Source: Saprospiraceae bacterium (GTDB lineage: Bacteria > Bacteroidota > Bacteroidia > Chitinophagales > Saprospiraceae). Taken from it: 64,000 nt of DNA. The DNA lies in contig JABAQQ010000002.1 in NCBI GenBank assembly GCA_019187225.1, forward strand, positions 62,001-126,000. The letters run 5' to 3'. The position numbers were made by a program, and so were the translations under genes. The stretch's first letter is position 1. Each line of letters starts with the position of its first letter. Below are positions 1 through 7,271 of this stretch, in pieces. The notes beneath the pieces are model-generated. The model did not search any database. It saw only the letters and a list, made by a program, of their open reading frames with translations, and was not told the origin of the DNA.

Positions 1-346
1 TCTTCGGGTTCAGGTTTTTAAATTCTTTCCAATCAGGCAGGGTACGCATTACGGTTTCGGCAGCAGAAGCCGCCGGTACGAGGAGGTGAATCCCGATGAT
101 TTCCCAAAAATCCGTTTCGGATAAGGGTGTTTTGCCCAGTATTTCAGTATACAAGCGGTAGTGCCGCACCACCTCGTAGGTCGTTTCAGCGATGAATGCC
201 CGGTCGCGGCTGCCGGCTTTCGGGTTTTGCTTCAGCGTGTACTCTATGACCTTATCGGCATGGCGGTTTTCCCTGAAAATCGCATACAACGTCTGCGCGA
301 CAGCGCGGACGAGAAGGGGATGGAGTTTTGTCGCGTTGGGTTGCAC
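1..346 (-). CDS. RsmB/NOP2-Sun family RNA m5C methyltransferase, N-terminal part (cut by window edge)
   Basis: An open frame runs leftward off the window start. About 115 residues are visible. The run AVAQTLYAIFRENRHADKVI followed by GSRDRAFIAETTYEVVRHYR is the typical N-terminal helical region (NusB/RsmB-like) of Bacteroidota NOL1/NOP2/Sun methyltransferases, which methylate a cytosine in rRNA. The SAM-binding and catalytic-cysteine part lies outside the window, so the activity is inferred. The only sensible start is a GTG at 346-344, because the codon just before it is the TGA stop of the upstream secreted-protein gene. The two genes abut as TGAGTG, which suggests translational coupling. 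Family assignment is fairly secure; substrate position is not. Confidence 0.7.
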   Translation of the reverse strand, partial: MQPNATKLHPLLVRAVAQTLYAIFRENRHADKVIEYTLKQNPKAGSRDRAFIAETTYEVVRHYRLYTEILGKTPLSETDFWEIIGIHLLVPAASAAETVMRTLPDWKEFKNLNPK

Positions 347-862
347 TCAATCTTCTTTTTTCCGGACGGTGGCAAAAGTGCCGATTACTTTCTGATACAG
401 TCGGTCGTGTTGGGATTTGGGGTAAGTCACGTTGATGTTGAGGGTGGTGTTTTTGTCCCAGGGGCGGAGGAACATAATGGCGTAAAAATGTTCCTGGTTG
501 GGTTCGTCGGCAGGCGGCGTGGCTTCGGTGACAACCAGATACCCCGTGATATCGTTGATTTTCAGGGAATCTTTGGAGATCAGTTTCATCCCTTCCGGCA
601 TAGTGAGTTCTTTAAAGTCCTCCATGACACGACCGAAAGAGGCGGGTAAAGCCGTGCAGGCTACCTGGGAGCGGGTGGATGTTTCTTCCCAGCCTTGTTC
701 CGTTTTCGTAAAAGTCGTGTCTGGTGCAGCGATGTCAAACTGCATATTGAAAATGGCCATTAATTCTTCCGTGCTGAGCTCGTCATTCTGACCAAAGGCG
801 GAAAGACAAAGGCTTAAGATCAAGGCGTTGATAAGCAGGATTTTAGGAATGATTTTTTGCAT
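347..862 (-). CDS. Secreted protein of unknown function, 171 aa
   Basis: I do not recognise a named family. The protein starts with MQKIIPKILLINALILSLCL, a clear Sec signal peptide ending near SAFGQ. The mature part of about 145 residues is soluble-looking, with hydrophobic patches such as GYLVVTEATPP and HFYAIMFLRPW, and it ends in KKED. An in-frame start 17 codons further upstream exists but would bury the signal peptide, and it lies beyond the promoter element at 884-891, so 862 was chosen. The gene is directly followed by the RsmB-type methyltransferase gene without a spacer. Probably periplasmic. Confidence 0.7.
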   Translation of the reverse strand: MQKIIPKILLINALILSLCLSAFGQNDELSTEELMAIFNMQFDIAAPDTTFTKTEQGWEETSTRSQVACTALPASFGRVMEDFKELTMPEGMKLISKDSLKINDITGYLVVTEATPPADEPNQEHFYAIMFLRPWDKNTTLNINVTYPKSQHDRLYQKVIGTFATVRKKED

Positions 863-883
863 GGTGTATCTATTTTGCGTCTG

Positions 884-891
884 CAAAAGTA
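884..891 (-). promoter_or_regulatory. Bacteroidota -7 promoter element (TACTTTTG) for the secreted-protein gene
   Basis: On the minus strand this reads TACTTTTG, a perfect match to TAnnTTTG, 21 bases upstream of the chosen ATG at 862. No clear -33 TTG was found at the usual distance. Confidence 0.5.
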
Positions 892-928
892 GGCTTTCGA
901 CGCGGGATTCCATCTATCCTGTTTTCAC

Positions 929-936
929 TATCTTGG
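929..936 (+). promoter_or_regulatory. Possible -7 element (TATCTTGG) for the GH36 gene
   Basis: One mismatch to TAnnTTTG, 20 bases upstream of the ATG at 956. Weak evidence. Confidence 0.3.
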
Positions 937-955
937 CCGCATCAATTGAGCGCTT

Positions 956-2698
956 ATGCATTTCCGCCAGGCAATTCTGAAAATTGACAACAAGACGTAT
1001 CTGCTCGCACCGGGGCGATCGAATTCGTTCGATGAAATTTATGTTGATTTTCAAAATCAACCCGAAAGTGGCGGCGAACGCTGGTCCGTTTTTCTCCACC
1101 CCAAACAGGATGTGACGATCCAACGCCTCGAGATTCAGTTCGATCTGCCATTACCTCCCGGCGCCCGTTTCTTTGCCAACGGTTTTCAGTCGTGGAGCGA
1201 AAGCAGGCTCTACGGCCTGAACGAGACGATCCCACGGCTGCGCGCTTTTGCCGGAAAGCACATGGGTTTATATGGCGACGAACACATTCCCGGTATTCCG
1301 TACGGACGCGGTTACCTGCACTCCTGGACGTACACGTATATCACGGTTGACGGCGGACGGTTGACGGCGGACGGCAGTGAGATGTTGTTCATGGGTTCCC
1401 TGAACGAAAGCACGGGTTTTACACTTTTTCTTTATGACCGGCCGAATGCCATCTTCACTGTGCGCAAAGACATGGACGGTCTGCAACTGGCGCATTCGTT
1501 CCCGGCCCTCGATTTTTGGATAGGGCAGGGGAGGGAACCGGAGCTCTTCGACCGGTATTTTCAGATACTCGGAACGCCCCGGTTTGCTGATCCCCCTGCT
1601 CTGGGGTGGACGAGTTGGTATCGCCATTTTAACCGGATTTCGGAGGAAATCCTGCTGCAAAACCTCGACGGGGTGGCCAACAGCGGTTTGCCATTTCAGT
1701 ATTTCCAGGTGGACGACGGCTGGCAGGCTGCTGTGGGCGACTGGCTGACCGTTAAGTCAGGCTTTCCGAACGGCATGGGGGCTTTGGCGCAAACGATCAG
1801 AGCGCGCGGTCTTTCGCCCGGAATTTGGCTGGCGCCGTTTGTGGCGGCGAAAAATTCGGATTTGGTGCGAAAACACCCGGATTGGTTGTTGAAAAATGCG
1901 AAGGGGCAGCCGCTGAAAGCCGGTTGGAACCCAATGTGGGGCGGCTGGTATTACGCATTGGACTTTTATAACAATGAAGTGCGCAACCACCTTGGCGGTG
2001 TTTTTCATGCGATCCTCGACAGGTGGGGTTACGAAATGGTCAAACTCGATTTCCTTTTTGCCGTAAGTATTGCCCCGCCGCCCGGCAAAACCCGCGGTCA
2101 GGTGATGCACGAAGCAATGGAATTTCTCCGGAAACTGGTGGGAACGAAGAAGATTCTCGCCTGCGGCGTGCCGCTCGGCGCTGCCTTCGGATTGGCGGAT
2201 TATTGCCGCATCGGAGGAGATATACACCTGGCCTGGGAGCACCGCCTGCTGGCTTTTCTGCGTTTCCGCGAACGCGTCAGTTCCATCGCTTCCCTGCGTT
2301 CCACGCTGGGACGCTGGCAATTGAACGGCCGCGCCTTTCACAATGATCCCGATGTGTTCGTTTTGAGGAACGAGCGACAAGCATTAAGTCTGCAACAGCA
2401 ACATACTGTACTGACGATCAATGCCTTACTGGGAAATTTACTTTTTTCTTCCGACGACTTTAGTCAATACTCCCCCGAACAAATGTCCGAAGTTCAAGCG
2501 GCGCTCGAAATTCGGGGAAGCAGGATATTGTCCGTTGCGGAATTACAACAAGATTTTTACCGCATTGAATTTGAAAATGAGGGAGCACGGTATCAGGCAC
2601 TTTGCAATCTGAACAGCCGCTCCGTCGAACTGCCTTCAACAGCCACGAAATCGGTCATATCATTACAGGCATTCGAGAGCATGGTGTTGAAAATTTGA
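956..2698 (+). CDS. Alpha-galactosidase-like glycoside hydrolase (GH36/clan GH-D), 580 aa
   Basis: Predicted to hydrolyse alpha-galactosides. A beta-sandwich-like N-terminal part (to about residue 210) is followed by a TIM barrel starting at GWTSWYRHFNRISEE. The barrel shows FQVDDGWQ (about residues 250-256), GIWLAPFVA, and KLDFLF, whose Asp near residue 365 is the expected nucleophile. The Asp of CRIGGD near residue 422 is the likely acid/base. There is no signal peptide, so the enzyme is probably cytoplasmic. Length is shorter than the classical 700-residue bacterial GH36 but typical of the compact melibiase-like group. The segment around residues 130-141 (VDGGRLTADG) is encoded by 7-base tandem repeats and may be an insertion. 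Substrate (galactose or another alpha-linked sugar) cannot be fixed from sequence alone. Confidence 0.82.
   Translation: MHFRQAILKIDNKTYLLAPGRSNSFDEIYVDFQNQPESGGERWSVFLHPKQDVTIQRLEIQFDLPLPPGARFFANGFQSWSESRLYGLNETIPRLRAFAGKHMGLYGDEHIPGIPYGRGYLHSWTYTYITVDGGRLTADGSEMLFMGSLNESTGFTLFLYDRPNAIFTVRKDMDGLQLAHSFPALDFWIGQGREPELFDRYFQILGTPRFADPPALGWTSWYRHFNRISEEILLQNLDGVANSGLPFQYFQVDDGWQAAVGDWLTVKSGFPNGMGALAQTIRARGLSPGIWLAPFVAAKNSDLVRKHPDWLLKNAKGQPLKAGWNPMWGGWYYALDFYNNEVRNHLGGVFHAILDRWGYEMVKLDFLFAVSIAPPPGKTRGQVMHEAMEFLRKLVGTKKILACGVPLGAAFGLADYCRIGGDIHLAWEHRLLAFLRFRERVSSIASLRSTLGRWQLNGRAFHNDPDVFVLRNERQALSLQQQHTVLTINALLGNLLFSSDDFSQYSPEQMSEVQAALEIRGSRILSVAELQQDFYRIEFENEGARYQALCNLNSRSVELPSTATKSVISLQAFESMVLKI
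1344..1378 (+). repeat. 7-base tandem repeat inside the GH36 gene
   Basis: Alternating units cggttga and cggcgga, each seen twice, followed by the partial unit cggcagt. The array lies in the reading frame and encodes VDGGRLTADG. Confidence 0.7.
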
Positions 2699-2727
2699 AA
2701 ACGTTCTGCTTATTTTATAATTCTGTA

Positions 2728-2809
2728 AATGTGAAACGAGGGGATAGGAACGAAAATGAATTTTTTCATGAAAAAATTCATTTTCGTTCCTATCCCCTCG
2801 TTTCACATT
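2728..2809. repeat. Perfect 82-base palindrome between convergent genes
   Basis: Two 41-base arms are exactly complementary, with the centre (ca|tg) between 2768 and 2769 and no loop. It lies between the stop of the GH36 gene (2698) and the stop of yqgE (2823, minus). It could act as a bidirectional terminator, but there is no classical T-tract after the stem. Such a long loop-free inverted repeat is unusual. Confidence 0.9.
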
Positions 2810-2822
2810 CCCGTCACACCTC

Positions 2823-3383
2823 TCAATTCCAACTCACCATATCCGGCATATCGGCGATGATCTCGTACAGGTCGCCCTTGTTGTACATCACCTGACTCCA
2901 GAGCCGGCCGGGTTGAGATTTAAATACATAGTTGGCGTCCATGGGGGCCGTTACCCAGGAACCGTATTCCATTTCGTCTTCCAACTGACCGCCCGACCAA
3001 CCGGAGTAACCGACGAAGAACCGGATGTTGCCTGGTTCCACCAAACCACTGGTTATCAGAAACTTGAGTTTGTCGAAGTCGCCGCCCCACCACACGCCTT
3101 CAGAGATTTTTACGCTCTCTTCCAACAGATCGCCAATATTGTGGATGTAATGCAAGGTGTCGGTTTGGACCGGTCCGCCGTAAAAAACTTCCGCTTCGAA
3201 CTGGGGAAAGTCGCTTATCAGCTCGTTCACATTGATGTCAATACTCTTGTTCAGGATGAATCCGATGCTTCCTTCGTCGTGGTGTTCACAAAGCAACACG
3301 ACTGCTCTTCGAAAATAAGGGTCTTGCATGAACGGTTCGGCCAAAAGGACTTGCCCGCTTTTTATCAGTGATTTTGCTGCCAT
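2823..3383 (-). CDS. YqgE/AlgH family protein (UPF0301), 186 aa
   Basis: Full-length match to the YqgE/AlgH fold. Near the N-terminus are the hallmarks LLAEPFMQDPYFRRAVVLL and GSIGFILNKS, then the central FYGGPVQTDTLHYIH, then the C-terminal FVGYSGWSGGQLEDE. The biochemical function of the family is not established. In other bacteria it has been linked to transcriptional effects (AlgH), but the fold suggests binding of a small ligand or protein. Length is exactly typical. No signal peptide, so cytoplasmic. It is transcribed convergently with the GH36 gene; the palindrome at 2728-2809 separates them. Confidence 0.92.
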   Translation of the reverse strand: MAAKSLIKSGQVLLAEPFMQDPYFRRAVVLLCEHHDEGSIGFILNKSIDINVNELISDFPQFEAEVFYGGPVQTDTLHYIHNIGDLLEESVKISEGVWWGGDFDKLKFLITSGLVEPGNIRFFVGYSGWSGGQLEDEMEYGSWVTAPMDANYVFKSQPGRLWSQVMYNKGDLYEIIADMPDMVSWN

Positions 3384-3412
3384 GTTCGGAGTTCATTGTT
3401 GTTCGTCAGGGA

Positions 3413-3420
3413 CGAAAATA
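3413..3420 (-). promoter_or_regulatory. Possible -7 element (TATTTTCG) for yqgE
   Basis: One mismatch to TAnnTTTG, 30 bases upstream of the start at 3383. Confidence 0.3.
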
Positions 3421-3517
3421 GGTGGCAAACCCGTAGTCGCCAAATTTATTTGTTGCGCGAATGTCATTTTTTTGGCACAAAAAAAATATTCCGCTGTGTT
3501 CAGTTTGGAACAGGCGT

Positions 3518-4396
3518 TTACAACGCCCCCGTTGCCACGTCTTTGTTGATTTTCCGGATCAATCCGCGCAATACTGTCCCCGCGCCTACTTCTACGAATT
3601 CGGTGATACCGTGAGCGATCATATTTTCGATGGTCTGCGTCCATCGGACGGGAGCGGTGAGTTGCGCCACGAGGTTTTTTCGTATCTCTTCCGGGTCGGT
3701 CACGGGTTGCGCATGCACATTTTGATAGACAGGACAGATGGGTTTTGAAAAATGTGTGGCATTAATGGCCTTTTCCAGTTCATCCTGGGCAGGTTGCATC
3801 AGCGGCGAATGAAAAGCGCCGCCGACGGGCAAAACGACCACGCGTTTGGCGCCGGCTTCGGTCAGTTTGGCGACGGCCAGTTCGATGCCCTTGCGCGACC
3901 CGGATATTACCAACTGGCCGGGTGAGTTGTAGTTGGCTGCCACCACAACCTCATCCTGAATGGCATTGATCACGCGCTCCACATCGGCATCGTCCATACC
4001 GAGCACGGCGGCCATGGTGCTGTCCACCAGTTCGCATGCTTTTTGCATGGCAAAGGCGCGCTGGCTGACCAATTTCAGTGCATCCTTGAACGACAAGGCA
4101 TCGGCGGCGGCCAGCGCAGTAAATTCTCCCAAAGAGTGCCCCGCTACTGCGTCGGGCTGGAAATCCGCACCGGCGATCCTGGCCCGCACAATGCTCTCTA
4201 AAAAAACAGCGGGCTGTGTCACCTTTGTCTGGGTCAGGTCATCCTTGGTACCGTTGAACATCACGTCTGTGATGCGCCATCCCAAAATGTTGTTGGCTTG
4301 CTCGAAAAGGTCTCTGGCGTGGGCGTTCGTTTCGTAAAGTTCCTTACCCATGCCTTCGAATTGGGCCCCCTGGCCGGGGAAAACGTAGGCTTTCAT
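3518..4396 (-). CDS. fabD: Malonyl-CoA:ACP transacylase, 292 aa
   Basis: Transfers malonyl from CoA to acyl carrier protein for fatty-acid synthesis in the cytoplasm. The N-terminus YVFPGQGAQFEGMGKELYE and the nucleophile motif GHSLGE (Ser near residue 88) are diagnostic. The GAFHSPLM motif carries the catalytic His (near residue 198), and VEVGAGTVLRGLIRK is the usual C-terminal motif. Length is typical (about 290-310). The start at 4396 (ATG) was chosen over an upstream in-frame TTG at 4474, because the added 26 residues would be translated from an 8-base tandem repeat and resemble nothing in the family. The gene stands alone, with a promoter element at 4495-4502 and a long G-free leader. 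Confidence 0.95.
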   Translation of the reverse strand: MKAYVFPGQGAQFEGMGKELYETNAHARDLFEQANNILGWRITDVMFNGTKDDLTQTKVTQPAVFLESIVRARIAGADFQPDAVAGHSLGEFTALAAADALSFKDALKLVSQRAFAMQKACELVDSTMAAVLGMDDADVERVINAIQDEVVVAANYNSPGQLVISGSRKGIELAVAKLTEAGAKRVVVLPVGGAFHSPLMQPAQDELEKAINATHFSKPICPVYQNVHAQPVTDPEEIRKNLVAQLTAPVRWTQTIENMIAHGITEFVEVGAGTVLRGLIRKINKDVATGAL

Positions 4397-4406
4397 TATA
4401 AGAAAA

Positions 4407-4468
4407 GTATTTGAGTGTTTGAGTATTTGAGTATTTGAGTGTTTGAGTGTTTGAGTGTTTGAGTGTTG
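4407..4468. repeat. 8-base tandem repeat in the fabD leader
   Basis: Seven exact-length units of gtRtttga plus a partial one, ending 10 bases before the fabD start codon on the minus strand. The transcribed strand is G-free here. Confidence 0.85.
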
Positions 4469-4494
4469 GGGCAATCAGTTCTTCATCTGAGGGG

Positions 4495-4502
4495 CAAATG
4501 TA
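4495..4502 (-). promoter_or_regulatory. -7 promoter element (TACATTTG) for fabD
   Basis: Perfect TAnnTTTG on the minus strand. It places the octamer repeat array inside an approximately 90-base transcribed leader. Confidence 0.5.
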
Positions 4503-4594
4503 CGGAGCAATTGACGGGAGCGTTCAGTAAAGTTTGTTGTTCCGGCACCGCACGACCGACGGCGAAGCGGCCGAATCACCGCTCTGCCAACCGC

Positions 4595-5026
4595 TTACAA
4601 AAACATCTGCTTCAGGGCTGACCAAAGTTGTCCTTTCCGGTTTTTATCGGGTTCCAATACCGAGAGGGCGTCGGCAAAAAGCCAGGTGACGCCATAAAAA
4701 TGGACCGGCCGGTAGAGTGGCGTTTCGATGGACAGGCCCAATTGTGCCGGCGGCAAACCGAAAATCAAAACCTGTTCGGGTCTTCTGCGTTTTAAGTCGG
4801 TCGAAAAATGCACCGGAAGTGCAGCCGGGATTTCAGCAAACAGCGTATCTTTCTCCAAATTCAGATGAGCGGCAGAGAGTACTTTGGTGAGAAAATCCCG
4901 GTTGGCGGGCAAAACCGCAGGCTCCGCGAGCGCCAATACCCATATCCGGCGACCGAAATGGCCTTCGGACAATTCGGAAATGGAGCGCTCGGCAGCGTTA
5001 AAGATCAATTCGTCGGGAGAAAACAT
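4595..5026 (-). CDS. Conserved-looking protein, possibly DNA polymerase III psi-like, 143 aa
   Basis: No firm recognition. The start at MFSPDELIF (5026) is preferred; the 54 residues upstream in frame look untranslated. Visible features are a strand-rich Rossmann-like pattern. It includes VLALAEPAVLPANRDFLTKV, then LIFGLPPAQLGL, then GVTWLFADALSVLEPDKNRK, and a final LWSALKQMFL. This pattern (leucine-rich helix, FG strand, adS/L-x-D-x-x-K-x-x-LW-x-x-LK end) resembles the uracil-glycosylase-like fold of the clamp-loader subunit psi (HolD) annotated in Bacteroidota, but this is a weak inference. No signal peptide. Divergent from ilvE. Confidence 0.5.
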   Translation of the reverse strand: MFSPDELIFNAAERSISELSEGHFGRRIWVLALAEPAVLPANRDFLTKVLSAAHLNLEKDTLFAEIPAALPVHFSTDLKRRRPEQVLIFGLPPAQLGLSIETPLYRPVHFYGVTWLFADALSVLEPDKNRKGQLWSALKQMFL

Positions 5027-5247
5027 ATTATGGTGCAGCGTTAAAATCAGGACCTGGCATTTGGGTGTCGGGGTTTGTTTTTCTTTTGCAGAACAGCATA
5101 AAAACGTTCGTTCCGATCCGGCCCGCTTAAAGTTTAAAAAAGTATTTTTGCCACAATAAGTCGCACTTTTTAAATAAAAATTTTGCAAAAGGGCAAAATT
5201 ATTTCGGTTTTAAGAAATAAAATTTGTTTTATTGTCGCAAAGATACT

Positions 5248-5255
5248 TAACTTTG
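5248..5255 (+). promoter_or_regulatory. -7 promoter element (TAACTTTG) for ilvE
   Basis: Perfect TAnnTTTG, with a TTG at 5224-5226 (21-base gap). It gives a leader of about 40 bases before the ATG at 5300. Confidence 0.5.
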
Positions 5256-5299
5256 TGTCGTCCAATCAAAGGTTTTCACCCTTGTCAATTTCCCTCACC

Positions 5300-6418
5300 A
5301 TGGCTGTAAAGTATCCAATCACTGTGACCCCTGCAAAGCGCACCAAAATTCACACGGTTGACTTTTCCAACATTCCGTTCGGGAAAGTGATTTCCGACCA
5401 TATGTTCATCGTTGACTACGACGGTGAAAAATGGGTTAATCCGCGTATCGAACCCTATCAAAATCTCGACATTGCACCTTCCAACCTCGCTTTGCATTAT
5501 GGCCAGAGTATTTTTGAGGGCATGAAAGCAACCAAGATCAACGGTACGCCGGTGCTTTTCCGCGCCGATATGCACGCCCGCCGGCTCAATGTATCCGCCG
5601 AGCGGATGTGCATGCCCCAGATGCCGGAAGATCTTTTCATGCAAGGCTTAAAAATGCTGGTCGAACTCGATAAAGATTGGATTCCGGAGGCTGAGGATCA
5701 CGCGCTCTATATTCGCCCCTTGATGTTTGCCACCGATGAATATTTTGGCGTTCATGCATCCGAAAAATACCGCTTCCTCATTTTTACCGGCCCTGTAGGC
5801 CCTTATTATCCAAAGCCCGTGAAACTGTGGGTTGAGGAAGTTTTCACTCGCGCTGCGCAAGGTGGTGTGGGTGAAGCCAAATGCGCCGGTAACTACGGCG
5901 CATCCCTCCTCCCGGCCCAGCGCGCCAAAAAAGCTGGTTATGACCAGGTAATGTGGATGGATGCTGTGGAGAAAAAATACGTACAGGAAGTTGGCACGAT
6001 GAACCTCTTTTTTGTGATGGACGGCAAAGTCATCACACCGGCCACCACAGGCACCATCCTGCGCGGCGTCACCCGTGATACCTTTGTCACCCTGCTGAAA
6101 GATTGGGGATATACTGTAGAAGACCGATTGCTCAGCATCGCTGAAATTGCCGATGCTTATTGGCGCGGCACCCTGCAGGAGTGCTTCGGCGCAGGTACCG
6201 CTGCAGTGGTCAGCCATGTCAGCGACATCACGTGGCGCGACCGCAAACTCGCGCTTTCTCCGGTAGACGAGCAACACCGCCCGGTCGGCACCCGCCTGAA
6301 AAAATACCTGAACCGTCTGCGCATGGGATTGGAACCGGATGAATACGGCTGGCTGCAGATATGCTCCAACACCGGCGTAATGGACCTGGTAGCGGAAAAA
6401 GAGATGGCTACAATATAA
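5300..6418 (+). CDS. ilvE: Branched-chain amino acid aminotransferase, 372 aa
   Basis: PLP enzyme of fold class IV that interconverts leucine, isoleucine and valine with their 2-oxo acids. The sequence shows the IlvE type II pattern. HYGQSIFEGMKATK lies near residues 66-79 and RPLMFATDEYFGVH near 139-152. GEAKCAGNYGASL contains the PLP lysine (K194), and GTAAVVSHV lies near the C-terminal part. Length is typical of the mitochondrial-like class. The start at 5300 (MAVKYPITVTP) was chosen over an upstream one at 5183, whose extra 39 residues are AT-rich leader and include the promoter element. A strong terminator follows at 6453. It stands alone, away from other ilv genes. Confidence 0.95.
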   Translation: MAVKYPITVTPAKRTKIHTVDFSNIPFGKVISDHMFIVDYDGEKWVNPRIEPYQNLDIAPSNLALHYGQSIFEGMKATKINGTPVLFRADMHARRLNVSAERMCMPQMPEDLFMQGLKMLVELDKDWIPEAEDHALYIRPLMFATDEYFGVHASEKYRFLIFTGPVGPYYPKPVKLWVEEVFTRAAQGGVGEAKCAGNYGASLLPAQRAKKAGYDQVMWMDAVEKKYVQEVGTMNLFFVMDGKVITPATTGTILRGVTRDTFVTLLKDWGYTVEDRLLSIAEIADAYWRGTLQECFGAGTAAVVSHVSDITWRDRKLALSPVDEQHRPVGTRLKKYLNRLRMGLEPDEYGWLQICSNTGVMDLVAEKEMATI

Positions 6419-6452
6419 ATTCGCATACGCCTGATTGTAAAAATATTGCTGT

Positions 6453-6486
6453 ACAGCCCGGTCTCTGCGATCCGGGCTGTTTTTTT
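6453..6486 (+). terminator. Rho-independent terminator after ilvE
   Basis: Nine-base stem acagcccgg / ccgggctgt followed directly by a T run. Confidence 0.85.
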
Positions 6487-6530
6487 AAGCCGCATACGCT
6501 TTTTACCTTTCAGCCGCAAATCAACTTTCC

Positions 6531-7271
6531 ATGAAAAAGGAATGGTTCGAGCAGTGGTTCGACTCGCCCTACTATCACACTTTGTACAAGGGCCGCGATG
6601 AAAAAGAGGCCCGGGATACACTCGATAACCTTTTGCTGGCGCTCGATCTTCCTTCCGGAGCGCGTATGCTCGACCTGGCTTGCGGCAAAGGCCGGCACAG
6701 CCGCTATCTTGCCGAAAAGGGCTTTGATGTGACAGGGTTGGATATCTCTACCCCGAACATCACTTTTGCCCGGCAATATGAATTCGAACGGCTGGCATTT
6801 TATCAGCACGACATGCGCCTGCCGTTCAGGATCAATTATTTTGATGCGGTGATGAACATGTTTACCAGTTTCGGATATTTTAAAACAGACCGGGACCACA
6901 TGCTGACGTTGAAAAACGTGCAAAAAGGCCTGAAGCCCGGTGGTCTTTTTTTACTCGATTATTTCAATTCTGATTGGGTGCGCAAAAATCTGATCCGGTC
7001 GGAAGTGAAAACGGTTGATGGTATCGAATATCGCCTGAAAAGAAATATCCGGGGCCGCTATGTGTTCAAAACGGTGGAAATTACAACGGATGGCAAACAC
7101 CATCAATTCCACGAAAGGGTGCGCTTGTTCACGCTGGCCGATTTTCAATCCCTTTTTGCCAGAGCCGGGCTTGTTATACGGCGTACCTACGGCGACTACG
7201 ATCTGAGTGATTTTGATACTGCAACATCCAAACGATTGATCATCGTTGCACAAAAATCGCTTGCGACATGA
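6531..7271 (+). CDS. Class I SAM-dependent methyltransferase, 246 aa
   Basis: A Rossmann-fold methyltransferase of unknown substrate. Motif I is MLDLACGKGRHSRYLAEKGF (about residues 46-65). The acidic end of strand 2 is VTGLDIS, and motif IV-like FDAVMNMFTSFGYF is followed by LKPGGLFLLDYFNS. The C-terminal half (residues 150-246) has the tudor-like strand pattern found in small-molecule or tRNA wobble methyltransferase relatives. No signal peptide. The stop overlaps the start of the PAP2 gene (ATGA), so the two are probably translated together. The pairing hints at envelope or quinone/lipid chemistry, but nothing in the sequence proves it. Confidence 0.85.
   Translation: MKKEWFEQWFDSPYYHTLYKGRDEKEARDTLDNLLLALDLPSGARMLDLACGKGRHSRYLAEKGFDVTGLDISTPNITFARQYEFERLAFYQHDMRLPFRINYFDAVMNMFTSFGYFKTDRDHMLTLKNVQKGLKPGGLFLLDYFNSDWVRKNLIRSEVKTVDGIEYRLKRNIRGRYVFKTVEITTDGKHHQFHERVRLFTLADFQSLFARAGLVIRRTYGDYDLSDFDTATSKRLIIVAQKSLAT

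Noticed and set aside
4397-4474. Extended fabD start at TTG 4474
   Set aside because: The 26 extra residues would be translated octamer repeats and have no counterpart in FabD proteins.
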